This document shows, one piece after another, positions 35,930 through 45,189 of a DNA stretch of 64,000 nt. A program made the position numbers and the translations under genes. Each line of letters begins with the position of its first letter. The first letter of the stretch is position 1. Below the pieces are notes generated by a model. That model made no database searches, was not told where the DNA came from, and saw only the letters and a list, made by a program, of their open reading frames with translations. Origin of the DNA: Dechloromonas sp. Dech2017 (lineage in GTDB: Bacteria; Pseudomonadota; Gammaproteobacteria; Burkholderiales; Rhodocyclaceae); assembly GCA_009469585.1 (NCBI GenBank), contig SSXW01000011.1, forward strand, positions 51,417-115,416. Direction: 5' to 3'.

Positions 35930-38900
35930 TGCGCTTCCTCCTCGGCCGGCGCTGCGCGCTGCAGGTCGGGCAACAACTGGGCCGCCTTGTCGATCTTCGG
36001 ATCGTCCCAGCTGCCGGTGACATGATAACGATAGCTGAACAGCCGGTTGAGCGGCTTTTGCAGCACGGTGTTGGCGACCAGCGCCGCGGCGCCGACCGCC
36101 GGATTGATCAGCGCCGCTGTGCCGACTGCGGCCAGCCCGCCCAGTTCCGGGCGAACCACTACCTGCATGTCCTGGGTTTCGCTCTTCAGGTCGGCCTGCC
36201 CGTTGATCTCGACCTGCACCGCCGGGCCGTTGATACGCAGCGCCTCGGTGGTCTGCATGATGCCCCGGCGCACCGACAGCTTGCCCTCGATGCTGTCGAA
36301 GGCCAGCCCGTCGCTGAAGACATCGCGAAAATCGAGGGTCAGGCGGCGCGGCAGCGATTGCAGCGAAATCAGCCCGAGCAGTTTGCCGACACCGGGCTCC
36401 AGCTTGTTGAACTGGCCTTTTTCGGCGTCGACCGTCAGCTGGCCGGTCAGCGACGGATAATGGATGTCGGTCAACGGGCCGCTCCACTGCAGGTTGCCGG
36501 CCAGCTTGGCGGAGCCCCGGCGGACAGTGTCGGCGTAACCCAGCCGGTCGAGCATCTTGCCGATGTCGCGGGCGGTCAGTTCGAAATCGAGGCGGGTCTG
36601 GTTGCGCCCGACATTGGCCCAGATGCCCTTGCCCTTCAACCCGCCATCCGGATTCTGCAGGCTCAGGTTGTCGAGGTACCAGGCGCCCTGCTCGTTGCGC
36701 GCCTTCAGTTCGAGCTTGCCGAGCGCCTTGTCGCCGAGCTGGAAGTCGTCCACCACCAGGCTCATGCCGGGCAGTGAGTTGATCAGCGACACGTTGCGCT
36801 CGCCGGCCTCGGCCGCCGGGCGAATGACCAGCCGTCGGAAGTTGCCATCGACCCAGCCTTCGCCGGCGCTTTTCCAGAAAATGTCGCCGACCGCCTCGCG
36901 GGTATTGAGGCCGATCTGCCAGCCGCCGTCGCGCGGCCGCAGGCTGGTCTCGACCTGGTTGAAATCGCGGTCGAAGAGGTGGAGCAGCGGCGTCTTCAGG
37001 GTGACGACGGCGAGGGCCAGGCCGCCGCCGGCCGCGCTCCCGCCCCCATCGCCTTCCGGCAGGAAATGGCGCCAGGCGTCGGCATCGATGCGCGGCGCGG
37101 CGACACGAACCGCCAGACCCTTCTCGGGCAGGCGCGGCTCGGCGTCGCCGACGGCGAAGACGCCGCGCTCCCAGGTCTCCTGGCGACGGACGACGATGCC
37201 CTGGGCGACCTTGCCCAGCGTGATCCGGTACTGTTCGCGCTGGGCGTCCGGCGTGCTGCGCTCGACGCGCAGCGGCAAGGGCGTGGTCGCCGTCTTGTTG
37301 AGCGGCTCGGGCAGCGGCGAACTGACCCCGACCAGGTCCGACTCGACGACCACCTCGGCCGTCCGCCGGCGAATGCCGATATCCGCCTTCCACCCGGCAC
37401 TGCCGCTCAGGTGGTTGATCAGCGGCCAACCGAAGTGGCTGCTCACCTCGGCGATATTGGCCGTACCGCTGGCCTGCACACCGACCCGGTCGCCCTGGCT
37501 CTTGACATTGACCTTGAGCGGGCCGCCGAAGACACGACCGGCGATATCCTGTGCGGCGACCGTGCTCTCGGTGAGCAACAGGCGCCCGTTCACCTGGGTC
37601 AGCGGCGGCAGCCCGGCCAGCGGCTGCAACTGGTTGTTGACGAAACGGTAGTCGCCCCTGAGCTTGGTTGCATCGATCTGGCGCAGCGGAATGTCGAGTT
37701 CGAGGTTGAGGCTGCCGTTGCCGCTCGCCTTCATGCCGTCGGTGAAGCGATCGATCTTCTCGGCCACCGGGCTTTGCTCGATGAAGCTGAGGAACTCGCC
37801 GGTTGGCCCCCGGGCCTGGCCGCGCACCAGCAGCATTTCCTGGTGCGACTCGAAATCGGGGATGATCACCGTCACGTCGGCCAGGTTGGCGCCGAGTATC
37901 CGCCCCTTGCTGGCCGCCACCTTCATGCCGACACCGAACGTCATGTCGGCCTCGATGCCGTCGATGACCGGCCAACCCGGCGCGTAATCGACCTTGGCGC
38001 CGCTCGCCTTGGCAGTGACCAGGAATTTGCCGTGCTGCTCGTCGCGGAACGGAAAATGCCAGAGGTCGCCCTTGAGAATCAGCTGCCCGTCGTGGCCGCG
38101 ACCGCCGACGATGCCGCGACGCAGCCAGTTGCGTGCGTCGGCGTTGACGGCATGCGGCATGTAGCGCCAGACGGCCCGGCCGTCGGCCCGGTCCACCCTG
38201 GCGGTCAGGTCGATGATGCCCGGCCCTTCGCCGGTGTAGCGATACTTGCCTTGCGCCGAACCTGCTGCATCGGGGCCGGCGAATTCCAGCTTGTGCAGGT
38301 CGATGTCCACGCCTTCCGGCCCGTTTTTCCAGCCGACGCGGGCTTTCAGCGTATCGAAGGCGATGTCCGGCTCGGGAAAGACCGCCGGCAGCGACAGGCC
38401 GGACTTGGCCGAGGCGATCAGCAACTCGCCGCCCTTTTCGGTCAGGTCGATGCTGCCGGAAAGTCCGTTGGCGCCGGGAAAATAGCCGCCGGCGTCGACC
38501 CCGAGACCGGCGAAGGCCGCCTTCAGGCTATAGCGGCGCAAGATTTCGCCGTCGAAGGTCCACCCGGCGCGCAGCTCGGAAATTCGCCCCTGCGGGCTGT
38601 GCTTGTGCAGCAACTCACGGCTGCGCGCATCGAGCGGCACGTAGGCGGCCAGTTGGGCCAGCGCCGACAGGTCGAGGAAACTGGCCCGGGCGCTACCGGT
38701 AAATTCGCCGCTTTGCGGGGCCTTGCGCCATTCCACCTGGAAATCGGTGGGCGAGACACGGATGCCCGTCGCTGTCAGCAGTTCGACCTTGCTCCCGGAA
38801 AGCGACCAGGCATCGGGCTGGTAGCGCCCTTCGAGGCGGCCGCGCATGCTGGCCAGGTCGAGCTCGGGCAGTTTACGGCCGAGGCGGACGCGCAGGGCTT

Positions 38901-39837
38901 CGAGGGCGACATCGGCCGTCAGCTTGCCGGCGCCATCCTGGAGATCGCCCCAGACGCGCAAGGCGCCCCGGCCCTGCGGCAAATGCACCGGGTAGTCGAC
39001 CCAGGGGTGCCAGCCGGCCAGGTCGGCGTAGTCGAGTTCGACGAAGACCTCGCCGGAAAGGTGTTCGAACAGTTCGCCGGGCTCGACCGCCTGGCCCGGC
39101 CTGCCCTCGATTTCGCCGCGCAGGTCGAGGCGGGCCGCCAGCTTTTCCGGGGGGGCCGCCGACAGGCCGAAACGGTGCCGGCGGCCGCGGCTGTCGAGGA
39201 CGAAATGCAGATCTTCGAGGACCAACGGCGGTGCCTGGCGCAGCCGGTCGTCCCAGACGATGGTCGCCTCGCGGACGCGGATGCGGGGCTGCTCGAGCAC
39301 CCATTCGGCGAAGGCCGGGTCGCTCTCCCCCTCGACGTCGAGGCCGGCGAAGGTGATCTTGCCGCTCGCTTCCCGGCGCACCTGCAACATCGGGCCGTCG
39401 AAGGCGAGCAGGGCGAGAGTCGGCCGAAGCCGCCACAGGCTGGTCCACGACAGCACGCCCTCGACGCGGGCCAGCGAGAAGGCGGGCACACCATGGCGGT
39501 CAGCGACCACCACGTCCTCGAGGACGAGATCGGGATTGAGGCCCTGCCAGCGGGCGGCGATCCGGCCTATGGTGACGGGCAGGCCGACGGCCCGGCTGGC
39601 CGCCTGCTCGACCGCCTCGCGGTAGTCGCCAACCTGGGGCAGCATGACGTAACGCAAGGCAAGGAGCGTCGCGACGAAGAGCAGCCAGGTAGCGAACAGC
39701 CCGCGCAGCAACCAGCGCAGCCCCCCCGCCACCAGCGGCCGGGCGAGGACAGGCCACAGCCAGTGCAGGCGGTGATAAACGGCGACGCGGACGTCGGCCG
39801 GAATGCCGCCGGGGGGGCGACTCCGAGGATCACTCAC
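35926..39837 (-). CDS. yhdP: YhdP family envelope protein (AsmA-like, TIGR02099 type)
   Basis: YhdP-like proteins are very long inner-membrane-anchored, beta-groove proteins thought to bridge phospholipids to the outer membrane. The 1303-residue protein has one N-terminal membrane helix (about 39-68, GGLRWLLRGLFATWLLFVATLLALRYVML) and then a long beta-rich periplasmic region. The C terminus has GLAAVGTAALINPAVGAAALVANTVLQKPLNRLFSYRYHVTGSWDDPKI, typical of the family. Size matches E. coli YhdP. The nitrilase and tldD genes follow. It is divergent from glnE across a 100-bp gap. Confidence 0.93.
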   Translation of the reverse strand: MSDPRSRPPGGIPADVRVAVYHRLHWLWPVLARPLVAGGLRWLLRGLFATWLLFVATLLALRYVMLPQVGDYREAVEQAASRAVGLPVTIGRIAARWQGLNPDLVLEDVVVADRHGVPAFSLARVEGVLSWTSLWRLRPTLALLAFDGPMLQVRREASGKITFAGLDVEGESDPAFAEWVLEQPRIRVREATIVWDDRLRQAPPLVLEDLHFVLDSRGRRHRFGLSAAPPEKLAARLDLRGEIEGRPGQAVEPGELFEHLSGEVFVELDYADLAGWHPWVDYPVHLPQGRGALRVWGDLQDGAGKLTADVALEALRVRLGRKLPELDLASMRGRLEGRYQPDAWSLSGSKVELLTATGIRVSPTDFQVEWRKAPQSGEFTGSARASFLDLSALAQLAAYVPLDARSRELLHKHSPQGRISELRAGWTFDGEILRRYSLKAAFAGLGVDAGGYFPGANGLSGSIDLTEKGGELLIASAKSGLSLPAVFPEPDIAFDTLKARVGWKNGPEGVDIDLHKLEFAGPDAAGSAQGKYRYTGEGPGIIDLTARVDRADGRAVWRYMPHAVNADARNWLRRGIVGGRGHDGQLILKGDLWHFPFRDEQHGKFLVTAKASGAKVDYAPGWPVIDGIEADMTFGVGMKVAASKGRILGANLADVTVIIPDFESHQEMLLVRGQARGPTGEFLSFIEQSPVAEKIDRFTDGMKASGNGSLNLELDIPLRQIDATKLRGDYRFVNNQLQPLAGLPPLTQVNGRLLLTESTVAAQDIAGRVFGGPLKVNVKSQGDRVGVQASGTANIAEVSSHFGWPLINHLSGSAGWKADIGIRRRTAEVVVESDLVGVSSPLPEPLNKTATTPLPLRVERSTPDAQREQYRITLGKVAQGIVVRRQETWERGVFAVGDAEPRLPEKGLAVRVAAPRIDADAWRHFLPEGDGGGSAAGGGLALAVVTLKTPLLHLFDRDFNQVETSLRPRDGGWQIGLNTREAVGDIFWKSAGEGWVDGNFRRLVIRPAAEAGERNVSLINSLPGMSLVVDDFQLGDKALGKLELKARNEQGAWYLDNLSLQNPDGGLKGKGIWANVGRNQTRLDFELTARDIGKMLDRLGYADTVRRGSAKLAGNLQWSGPLTDIHYPSLTGQLTVDAEKGQFNKLEPGVGKLLGLISLQSLPRRLTLDFRDVFSDGLAFDSIEGKLSVRRGIMQTTEALRINGPAVQVEINGQADLKSETQDMQVVVRPELGGLAAVGTAALINPAVGAAALVANTVLQKPLNRLFSYRYHVTGSWDDPKIDKAAQLLPDLQRAAPAEEEAQ
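36408..36438 (-). repeat. Dispersed 31-bp motif, copy in yhdP
   Basis: Minus strand: core CTGACGGTCGAC, 3 nt, GAAAAA, 5 nt, then a degenerate second tract GTTCA. Confidence 0.45.
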
Positions 39838-39937
39838 GAATCAACACGCTTTGCCTGGGGATGTCATTGCTCACTACAATGGGCAATTCATAAAAACAGC
39901 ATTCTATCCTTTCCGGCGCTGGCGCCGGCCGACCATC

Positions 39938-42634
39938 ATGAACTCCTTGCCCGATCCCCGCTGGCCGGCAGCGCTGGCCCACAGCAGCTACCTGAACAAT
40001 CTGCTGCAATCCCGCCCGGAACTGATTCCCGAACTGGCGGCGAGCTGGCTGGAACCGCTCACCGAAGCCGCTTTGCAGGCCGCCCTGCAGCCGCCGCCGG
40101 CCGACGACGAGGCGGTTCGCCGGGCGCTGCGCCGCCTGCGCCAGCGGACCATGGCCCACCTCGCGCTGCGCGACCTGTGCGGCCTGGCGCCGCTTGCCGA
40201 AATTGTCGAGAGCATGACGCTGCTGGCCGACGTGACGACCAATTTCGCCCTCGACTACCACCACCGCCAGCTCGCCGCCAGCCATGGCGAGCCGCTCGAC
40301 CAGGCCGGCCAGCCGCAGCGCCTGCTGATCATCGGCATGGGCAAGCTGGGCGGGCGCGAACTCAACGTTTCGTCCGACGTCGATTACATCTTCGTCTACC
40401 CCGAGGACGGCGACACGGCCGGGCCAAAATGCATCGAGAATTTCGATTTCTTCACCCGCCTCGGCAAGCGCCTGATCGCCACGCTGGGCGACCTCACCGC
40501 CGACGGCCAGGTCTTCCGCGTCGACATGCGCCTGCGCCCGAACGGTGACTCCGGCCCGCTGGTCTGTTCGCTGGACGGGCTGGAAAGCTATTTCATCACC
40601 CAGGGCCGCGAGTGGGAGCGCTACGCCTGGATCAAGGGACGCACCATGAACGCCGGCGCCAACCTGCAGCCGGCATGGGTGACGGCCATGCAGCAGATCG
40701 CCCGCCCCTTCGTCTTCCGCAAGTACCTCGATTTCGGCGCCATCAACGCCATGCGCGACCTGCACGCCCAGATCCGGCGCGAGGTGGCGCGCAAGGACAT
40801 GGTCGACCACGTCAAGCTCGGCCCGGGCGGCATCCGCGAGATCGAATTCATCGCCCAGGTTTTCCAGCTGATCCGCGGCGGCCGCGACCCCGCCCTGCAG
40901 ATTCGCCCGACCCTGGCCGTGCTCAAGCTGCTCGCCGAGCGCCAGCTGCTGCCCGAGCAGACCGAAAGGGAGTTGCACGAAGCCTACGTCTTCCTGCGCC
41001 GGCTCGAGCATCGCCTGCAATACGTCGAGGACAAGCAGACGCACATGCTGCCGGTCGACGGCGAAAATCGGCAAAAAATCGCAAGCAGCATGGGCTTCGC
41101 CGACTGGCCATCCATGCTGGCCGTGCTCGACGGCCATCGCGACAAGGTCAGCCGGCATTTCGAAGCGGTCTTTTCCGACCCGGAGGCCGGCGAACATCCG
41201 CTCACCGGCCTGTGGCTGGGCCAGACCGACGACGAAGCGGCTCTCGCCAGCTTCGCCGGCCTCGGCTTCCGCCAGCCGGCCGAGGCCGTCGCCCGCCTTG
41301 GCGAACTGCGCGCTTCCAGCCGCTACCTACAGCTGCCGGTCAGCAACCGCTCCCGGCTCGACGCCGTCGGCCCGCGCCTGATCGAGGCGGCCGGCGCCAC
41401 CGCCGTCCCCGACCTGACGCTGGCCCGCGGCCTCGCCTTCCTCGAAGTCATCGCCCGGCGCGGCGCCTATCTCGCCCTGCTCCAGCAATACCCGATGGCC
41501 CTGCGCCGGGTCGCCGACATGGTCTGCGCCTCGAACTGGGCGGCCGAATACCTCAACCGCCACCCGCTGCTCCTCGACGAACTGCTCGATCCGCGCCTCT
41601 ACGAGATCGCCACCGATTGGGCCGCCTTTCGCGACAACCTGCGGGCCAACTTGGCGCTGCATGCCGGCGACACCGAGCGCGAAATGGACATCCTGCGCGA
41701 AATGCACCACGGCCAGGTTTTCCGGCTGCTCGCCCAGGACCTGTCCGGACTGCAGACCATCGAGAGCCTGTCCGACCACCTCACCGAGCTGGCCGACACC
41801 ATCGTCCAGGAAACCCTGCCGCTGTGCTGGCGGACAATACGCAAACGCCACTGCGAACAGCCGAAGTTCGCCGTCATCGGCTACGGCAAGCTCGGTGGCA
41901 AGGAACTGGGCTACGTCTCCGACCTCGACCTGGTCTACCTGTTCGACGACGATGACGCCGATGCCGAGGAAAACTATGCCCGCCTCGGCCAGCGCCTGAG
42001 CACCTGGCTGTCCAGCCAGACGCCGGCCGGCATCCTCTTCGAGACCGACCTGCGCCTGCGCCCCAACGGCGACTCCGGCCTGCTCGCCGTCACCGTCGAC
42101 GCCTTCCGCGACTACCAGCTGAAACACGCCTGGACCTGGGAACACCAGGCGCTGACCCGGGCCCGCTTCTGCGCCGGCGATCCGGCGGTCGGCGCCCGCT
42201 TCGAGGCCATCCGCCGCGAAATACTCAGCCAACCGCGCGACCTGGCCAGCCTGCGCGAGGAGGTCATCGCCATGCGCCGCAAGATGGTCGACGCCCATGC
42301 CGCCAAGGGCGACGGCGAGTTCGTCCTCAAGCACAACCCGGGCGGCATCATCGACGTCGAGTTCATCGTCCAGTTCCTCGTCCTCGGCCACGCCCACCGC
42401 CATCCCGAGTTGACCGGCAACCTCGGCAACATCGCCCTGCTCGCCATGGCCGGCCGGCTCGGCCTGATCGATCCGCGGCAAGCCGAGGCGGCCGGCAACG
42501 CCTACCGCGAATACCGCCGCCTGCAGCACGCCAAGCGGCTGTCGGCCAGGCCGCGGGGACCGATCGCCCGCACCGGGCTGGAAGCGCACATCGCCGCCGT
42601 CACCGAACTGTGGCAGGCGGTTTTCGGCGACTGA
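39938..42634 (+). CDS. glnE: Bifunctional glutamine synthetase adenylyltransferase/removase
   Basis: GlnE adds and removes AMP on glutamine synthetase according to PII and glutamine. The 898-residue protein has two nucleotidyltransferase domains. The N-terminal removase has GMGKLGGRELNVSSDVDYIFVYP and MRLRPNGDSGPLV; the C-terminal transferase has GYGKLGGKELGYVSDLDLVYLF and LRLRPNGDSGLLA. Each carries the D-x-D metal pair, with helical regulatory segments between (KLGPGGIREIEFIAQ, KHNPGGIIDVEFIVQ). Slightly shorter than E. coli GlnE (946). The ATG at 39938 was chosen as the first with a plausible leader. Confidence 0.97.
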   Translation: MNSLPDPRWPAALAHSSYLNNLLQSRPELIPELAASWLEPLTEAALQAALQPPPADDEAVRRALRRLRQRTMAHLALRDLCGLAPLAEIVESMTLLADVTTNFALDYHHRQLAASHGEPLDQAGQPQRLLIIGMGKLGGRELNVSSDVDYIFVYPEDGDTAGPKCIENFDFFTRLGKRLIATLGDLTADGQVFRVDMRLRPNGDSGPLVCSLDGLESYFITQGREWERYAWIKGRTMNAGANLQPAWVTAMQQIARPFVFRKYLDFGAINAMRDLHAQIRREVARKDMVDHVKLGPGGIREIEFIAQVFQLIRGGRDPALQIRPTLAVLKLLAERQLLPEQTERELHEAYVFLRRLEHRLQYVEDKQTHMLPVDGENRQKIASSMGFADWPSMLAVLDGHRDKVSRHFEAVFSDPEAGEHPLTGLWLGQTDDEAALASFAGLGFRQPAEAVARLGELRASSRYLQLPVSNRSRLDAVGPRLIEAAGATAVPDLTLARGLAFLEVIARRGAYLALLQQYPMALRRVADMVCASNWAAEYLNRHPLLLDELLDPRLYEIATDWAAFRDNLRANLALHAGDTEREMDILREMHHGQVFRLLAQDLSGLQTIESLSDHLTELADTIVQETLPLCWRTIRKRHCEQPKFAVIGYGKLGGKELGYVSDLDLVYLFDDDDADAEENYARLGQRLSTWLSSQTPAGILFETDLRLRPNGDSGLLAVTVDAFRDYQLKHAWTWEHQALTRARFCAGDPAVGARFEAIRREILSQPRDLASLREEVIAMRRKMVDAHAAKGDGEFVLKHNPGGIIDVEFIVQFLVLGHAHRHPELTGNLGNIALLAMAGRLGLIDPRQAEAAGNAYREYRRLQHAKRLSARPRGPIARTGLEAHIAAVTELWQAVFGD
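41048..41078 (+). repeat. Dispersed 31-bp motif, copy in glnE
   Basis: Core CTGCCGGTCGAC, 3 nt, GAAAAT, 5 nt, AAAAA. Confidence 0.6.
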
Positions 42635-42652
42635 AGCGACGCCGCCAGCCGC

Positions 42653-43297
42653 TCAGCGGTCGCGGTCCCGATCGTGGCCGCGGTCCCGGCCGCCTTGCCC
42701 CGATCGACGATCATCCCGCGACTCGTCGCGGCCCCGCTCCTGGCGCTCTGGACGCTCGAAGCGCGGCGCCTCGCGAGGCGCCGCCGGGCGCGACTCCATC
42801 GCGCGGCCCGGCCCGGCATCCGATCCGGGTGGCGGCCGATGGTCGAATTCCCGGCGCGGCGGTGTATTAGCCGGCGGTGGCGGCTGGCGCTCCGGGCGCC
42901 AGGCCGGCGGTTCCGAGCGCCGCTCGTCGTGCCGTTCCCGCTCGTAGCGCGGTGGCGGCAAAACGGGAACCGGCTGCGGACGCGGCGCGTCGTAACGATC
43001 CCAGCGCCCTTCGTGTTGCCGCCAGTACTTCCCGTCGCGCTCCCAGCGCGGCGCGACCCAGCGATAACCGGGGCGCGGCGCCTCCCAGCGCCCGGCCACC
43101 CATTCGTGGCGACGCCCGGTCCATGTCCAGTAGCCACCGATCCAGATGTAGCCGGCGATCGGCGCATAGCCGGGATACTCGACCCGGAGCGGCGGCGGCT
43201 CATAGATGATCGGCTCCTGATAGACCGGTCCCGGGGCGACGACGCAGCCGCCGAGCAGGGCAGCGGCCAGCGTGGCGACAAGCAGTCTGTTGTTCAT
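42653..43297 (-). CDS. Putative lipoprotein with WXXGXW-type (YXWXGG) repeats
   Basis: The 214-residue protein starts MNNRLLVATLAAALLGGCVV with lipobox LLGGC. The first half holds aromatic repeats IAGYIWIGGYWTWTGRRHEWVAGRWEAPRPGYRWVAPRWERDGKYW typical of the WXXGXW/BcpO family of exported proteins. The second half is very rich in Pro, Arg, Glu and Asp and ends in an RDR-repeat tail, so it is likely disordered. Function unknown. An in-frame ATG at 43312 is the alternative start. It converges with glnE (18 bp gap). Confidence 0.8.
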   Translation of the reverse strand: MNNRLLVATLAAALLGGCVVAPGPVYQEPIIYEPPPLRVEYPGYAPIAGYIWIGGYWTWTGRRHEWVAGRWEAPRPGYRWVAPRWERDGKYWRQHEGRWDRYDAPRPQPVPVLPPPRYERERHDERRSEPPAWRPERQPPPPANTPPRREFDHRPPPGSDAGPGRAMESRPAAPREAPRFERPERQERGRDESRDDRRSGQGGRDRGHDRDRDR

Positions 43298-43422
43298 GGT
43301 CGTGGCTTTCATGGCGGTGGATGACCTTGAGCTTAACGCGACACGCGGCAAAGGGCGCTACAGCGCTTGGCCGATGTTACGAAATCTTGCATTTCGGTCA
43401 CCTGCCCCATTTCCTGCAGGCG

Positions 43423-43446
43423 AAAAAAAGCCGCCTTGCGGCGGCC
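43423..43446 (-). terminator. Rho-independent terminator of mscL
   Basis: On the minus strand GCCGCC-GCAA-GGCGGC followed by seven T, starting about 20 bp after the mscL stop. Confidence 0.85.
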
Positions 43447-43466
43447 TGGCGGGAACGACTCGGCGC

Positions 43467-43892
43467 CTATTTCTTCAGCGAATCGCGGATTTCGCGCAGC
43501 AGCAGCACGTCCTCGGGCGTCGCCGGCGGCGCTTCCTCGACCGGGGCCGGGGCCTTGCGCAGGCGGTTCATCTGCTTGACCATCATGAAGATGATGAAGG
43601 CCAGGATGGTGAAATTGACGACGATGGTCAGGAAGGAGCCGTAGGCAAAAACCGGGATGCCGGCCTTCTTGAGGTCGGCCAGCGCCGTCAGGTTGCCGGG
43701 ATTGTCGCCGAGCACGACGAAGAGGCTGGAAAAGTCGAGGTTGCCGATCAGGCGGGCAACGATCGGCATGATCAGGTCGCCGACGATGGAGTCGACAATC
43801 TTGCCGAAGGCGCCACCGATGATGACACCGACCGCGAGGTCCATGGCGTTCCCCTTGACGGCAAATTCCTTGAATTCCTGCAGCATGCTCAT
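43467..43892 (-). CDS. mscL: Large-conductance mechanosensitive channel
   Basis: MscL opens under extreme membrane tension to release solutes in hypo-osmotic shock. The 141-residue protein has the N-terminal amphipathic helix [44 protein letters not shown] containing TM1, the periplasmic loop, TM2 ([29 protein letters not shown]) and a charged C-terminal helix bundle ([16 protein letters not shown]). All standard. It has its own terminator. Confidence 0.97.
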   Translation of the reverse strand: MSMLQEFKEFAVKGNAMDLAVGVIIGGAFGKIVDSIVGDLIMPIVARLIGNLDFSSLFVVLGDNPGNLTALADLKKAGIPVFAYGSFLTIVVNFTILAFIIFMMVKQMNRLRKAPAPVEEAPPATPEDVLLLREIRDSLKK

Positions 43893-43982
43893 GTTGATTC
43901 TCCGTGGGTTGTTGATTTTCAGCGCCGATTATTCGCTTCGGCCCGGACGCCGGTCAAGCGATTTTCATATTTTCAGCTTGCC

Positions 43983-45140
43983 TTACAATGCTTTACGCAG
44001 GCGCTCGGCGGCCGCCTGCAGGGTCGCTTCCTGCTTGGCGAAACAGAAGCGGACGACGCGGTCGTCGCGGCCGTCGGCATAAAAAACCGAGATCGGAATG
44101 ACGGCGACGCCGACCTCGCGGGTCAGCCATTCGGCGAACTGGCGGTCGGTCTTGTCCGACAGGTGGCCGTAGCGGGCCAGCTGGAAATAGGTGCCGCGGC
44201 AGGGCAGCAGTTCGAAGGGCGTCGACGCCATCAGACGGCGGAAGAAATCGCGCTTTTCCTGGTAGAAAGCGGCCAGGCCGAGGTGGCGCGAGGCATCCTG
44301 CATGTACTCGGCGAGCGCCAGCTGCGACGGCGCATGCACGGTGAACACGTTGAACTGGTGCACCTTGCGGAACTCGGCCATCAGTTCGGCCGGGCCGACG
44401 ACGTAGCCGATTTTCCAGCCGGTGATGTGGTAGGTCTTGCCGAAGCTGGAAACGACGATGCTGCGGGCGGCCAGTTCGGCGTGGCCGGACAGGCTGGCGT
44501 GGGCCTCGCCGTCGAACAGGATGTGTTCGTAGACCTCGTCGGAGAGAATGACGATGTCGGTGCCGCGTACCAATTTTGCGAGTTTTTCCAGGTCGACCGC
44601 GGTGATCAGGCTGCCGGTCGGGTTGTGCGGCGAATTGACGATGATCATCCGCGTCCTGGCCGTGATCAGCGACTGCACCTGCTCCCAGTCCGGGGCATAG
44701 TCGGGGAAACGCAGTTGGGCGTAGACCGCCCGGCCGCCGACCGTCTCGATGGCCGGCACGTAGCTGTCGTAGACCGGCTCGAAGACGATGACCTCGTCGC
44801 CCGGCCGGACGAAGGCGGCAATGGCGGTGAAGATGGCCTGGGTGGCGCCGGCCGTCACCGTCACTTCCGACTCGATATCGAAGCGCGCCCCGTACAGGCT
44901 GGCCACCTTGTCCACGATGGCCTGGCGCAATTCCGGCATGCCGGCCATCGGCGCGTACTGGTTGCGCCCGGCCAACATGTGGCGATGCATGGCATCGAAC
45001 AGCGCCGGCTCGGCCTGGAAATCGGGAAAGCCCTGCGACAGGTTGACCGCCCCGCACTCGGCGGCGAGGCGGGACATCACGGTGAAGATGGTCGTCCCCA
45101 TGGCCGGGAAACGGGAGTCGATGCGAATCGGGGTTTGCAT
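43983..45140 (-). CDS. Pyridoxal-phosphate aminotransferase, YbdL/methionine aminotransferase-like
   Basis: The 385-residue fold-type I aminotransferase has NLSQGFPDFQAEPAL, NQYAPMAGMPELRQAI, VTAGATQAIFTAIAAFVRPGDEVIVFEPVYDSY, IIVNSPHNPTGSLI, ILSDEVYEHILFDG and the PLP lysine in SSFGKTYHITGWKIGYVVGP. This matches YbdL-type enzymes that transaminate methionine/2-oxo-4-methylthiobutyrate as well as aromatic amino acids. It is divergent from mtnA (49 bp apart), which supports a methylthio-related role. The ATG at 45140 fits the family start. Confidence 0.9.
   Translation of the reverse strand: MQTPIRIDSRFPAMGTTIFTVMSRLAAECGAVNLSQGFPDFQAEPALFDAMHRHMLAGRNQYAPMAGMPELRQAIVDKVASLYGARFDIESEVTVTAGATQAIFTAIAAFVRPGDEVIVFEPVYDSYVPAIETVGGRAVYAQLRFPDYAPDWEQVQSLITARTRMIIVNSPHNPTGSLITAVDLEKLAKLVRGTDIVILSDEVYEHILFDGEAHASLSGHAELAARSIVVSSFGKTYHITGWKIGYVVGPAELMAEFRKVHQFNVFTVHAPSQLALAEYMQDASRHLGLAAFYQEKRDFFRRLMASTPFELLPCRGTYFQLARYGHLSDKTDRQFAEWLTREVGVAVIPISVFYADGRDDRVVRFCFAKQEATLQAAAERLRKAL
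44573..44603 (-). repeat. Dispersed 31-bp motif, copy in aminotransferase gene
   Basis: Minus strand: core ACCGCGGTCGAC, 3 nt, GAAAAA, 5 nt, AAAAT. Confidence 0.6.
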
Positions 45141-45189
45141 GGGGCTACGGCTGGTTGCTGGTTGGCGCACTATGCCACAATGTGCCCCC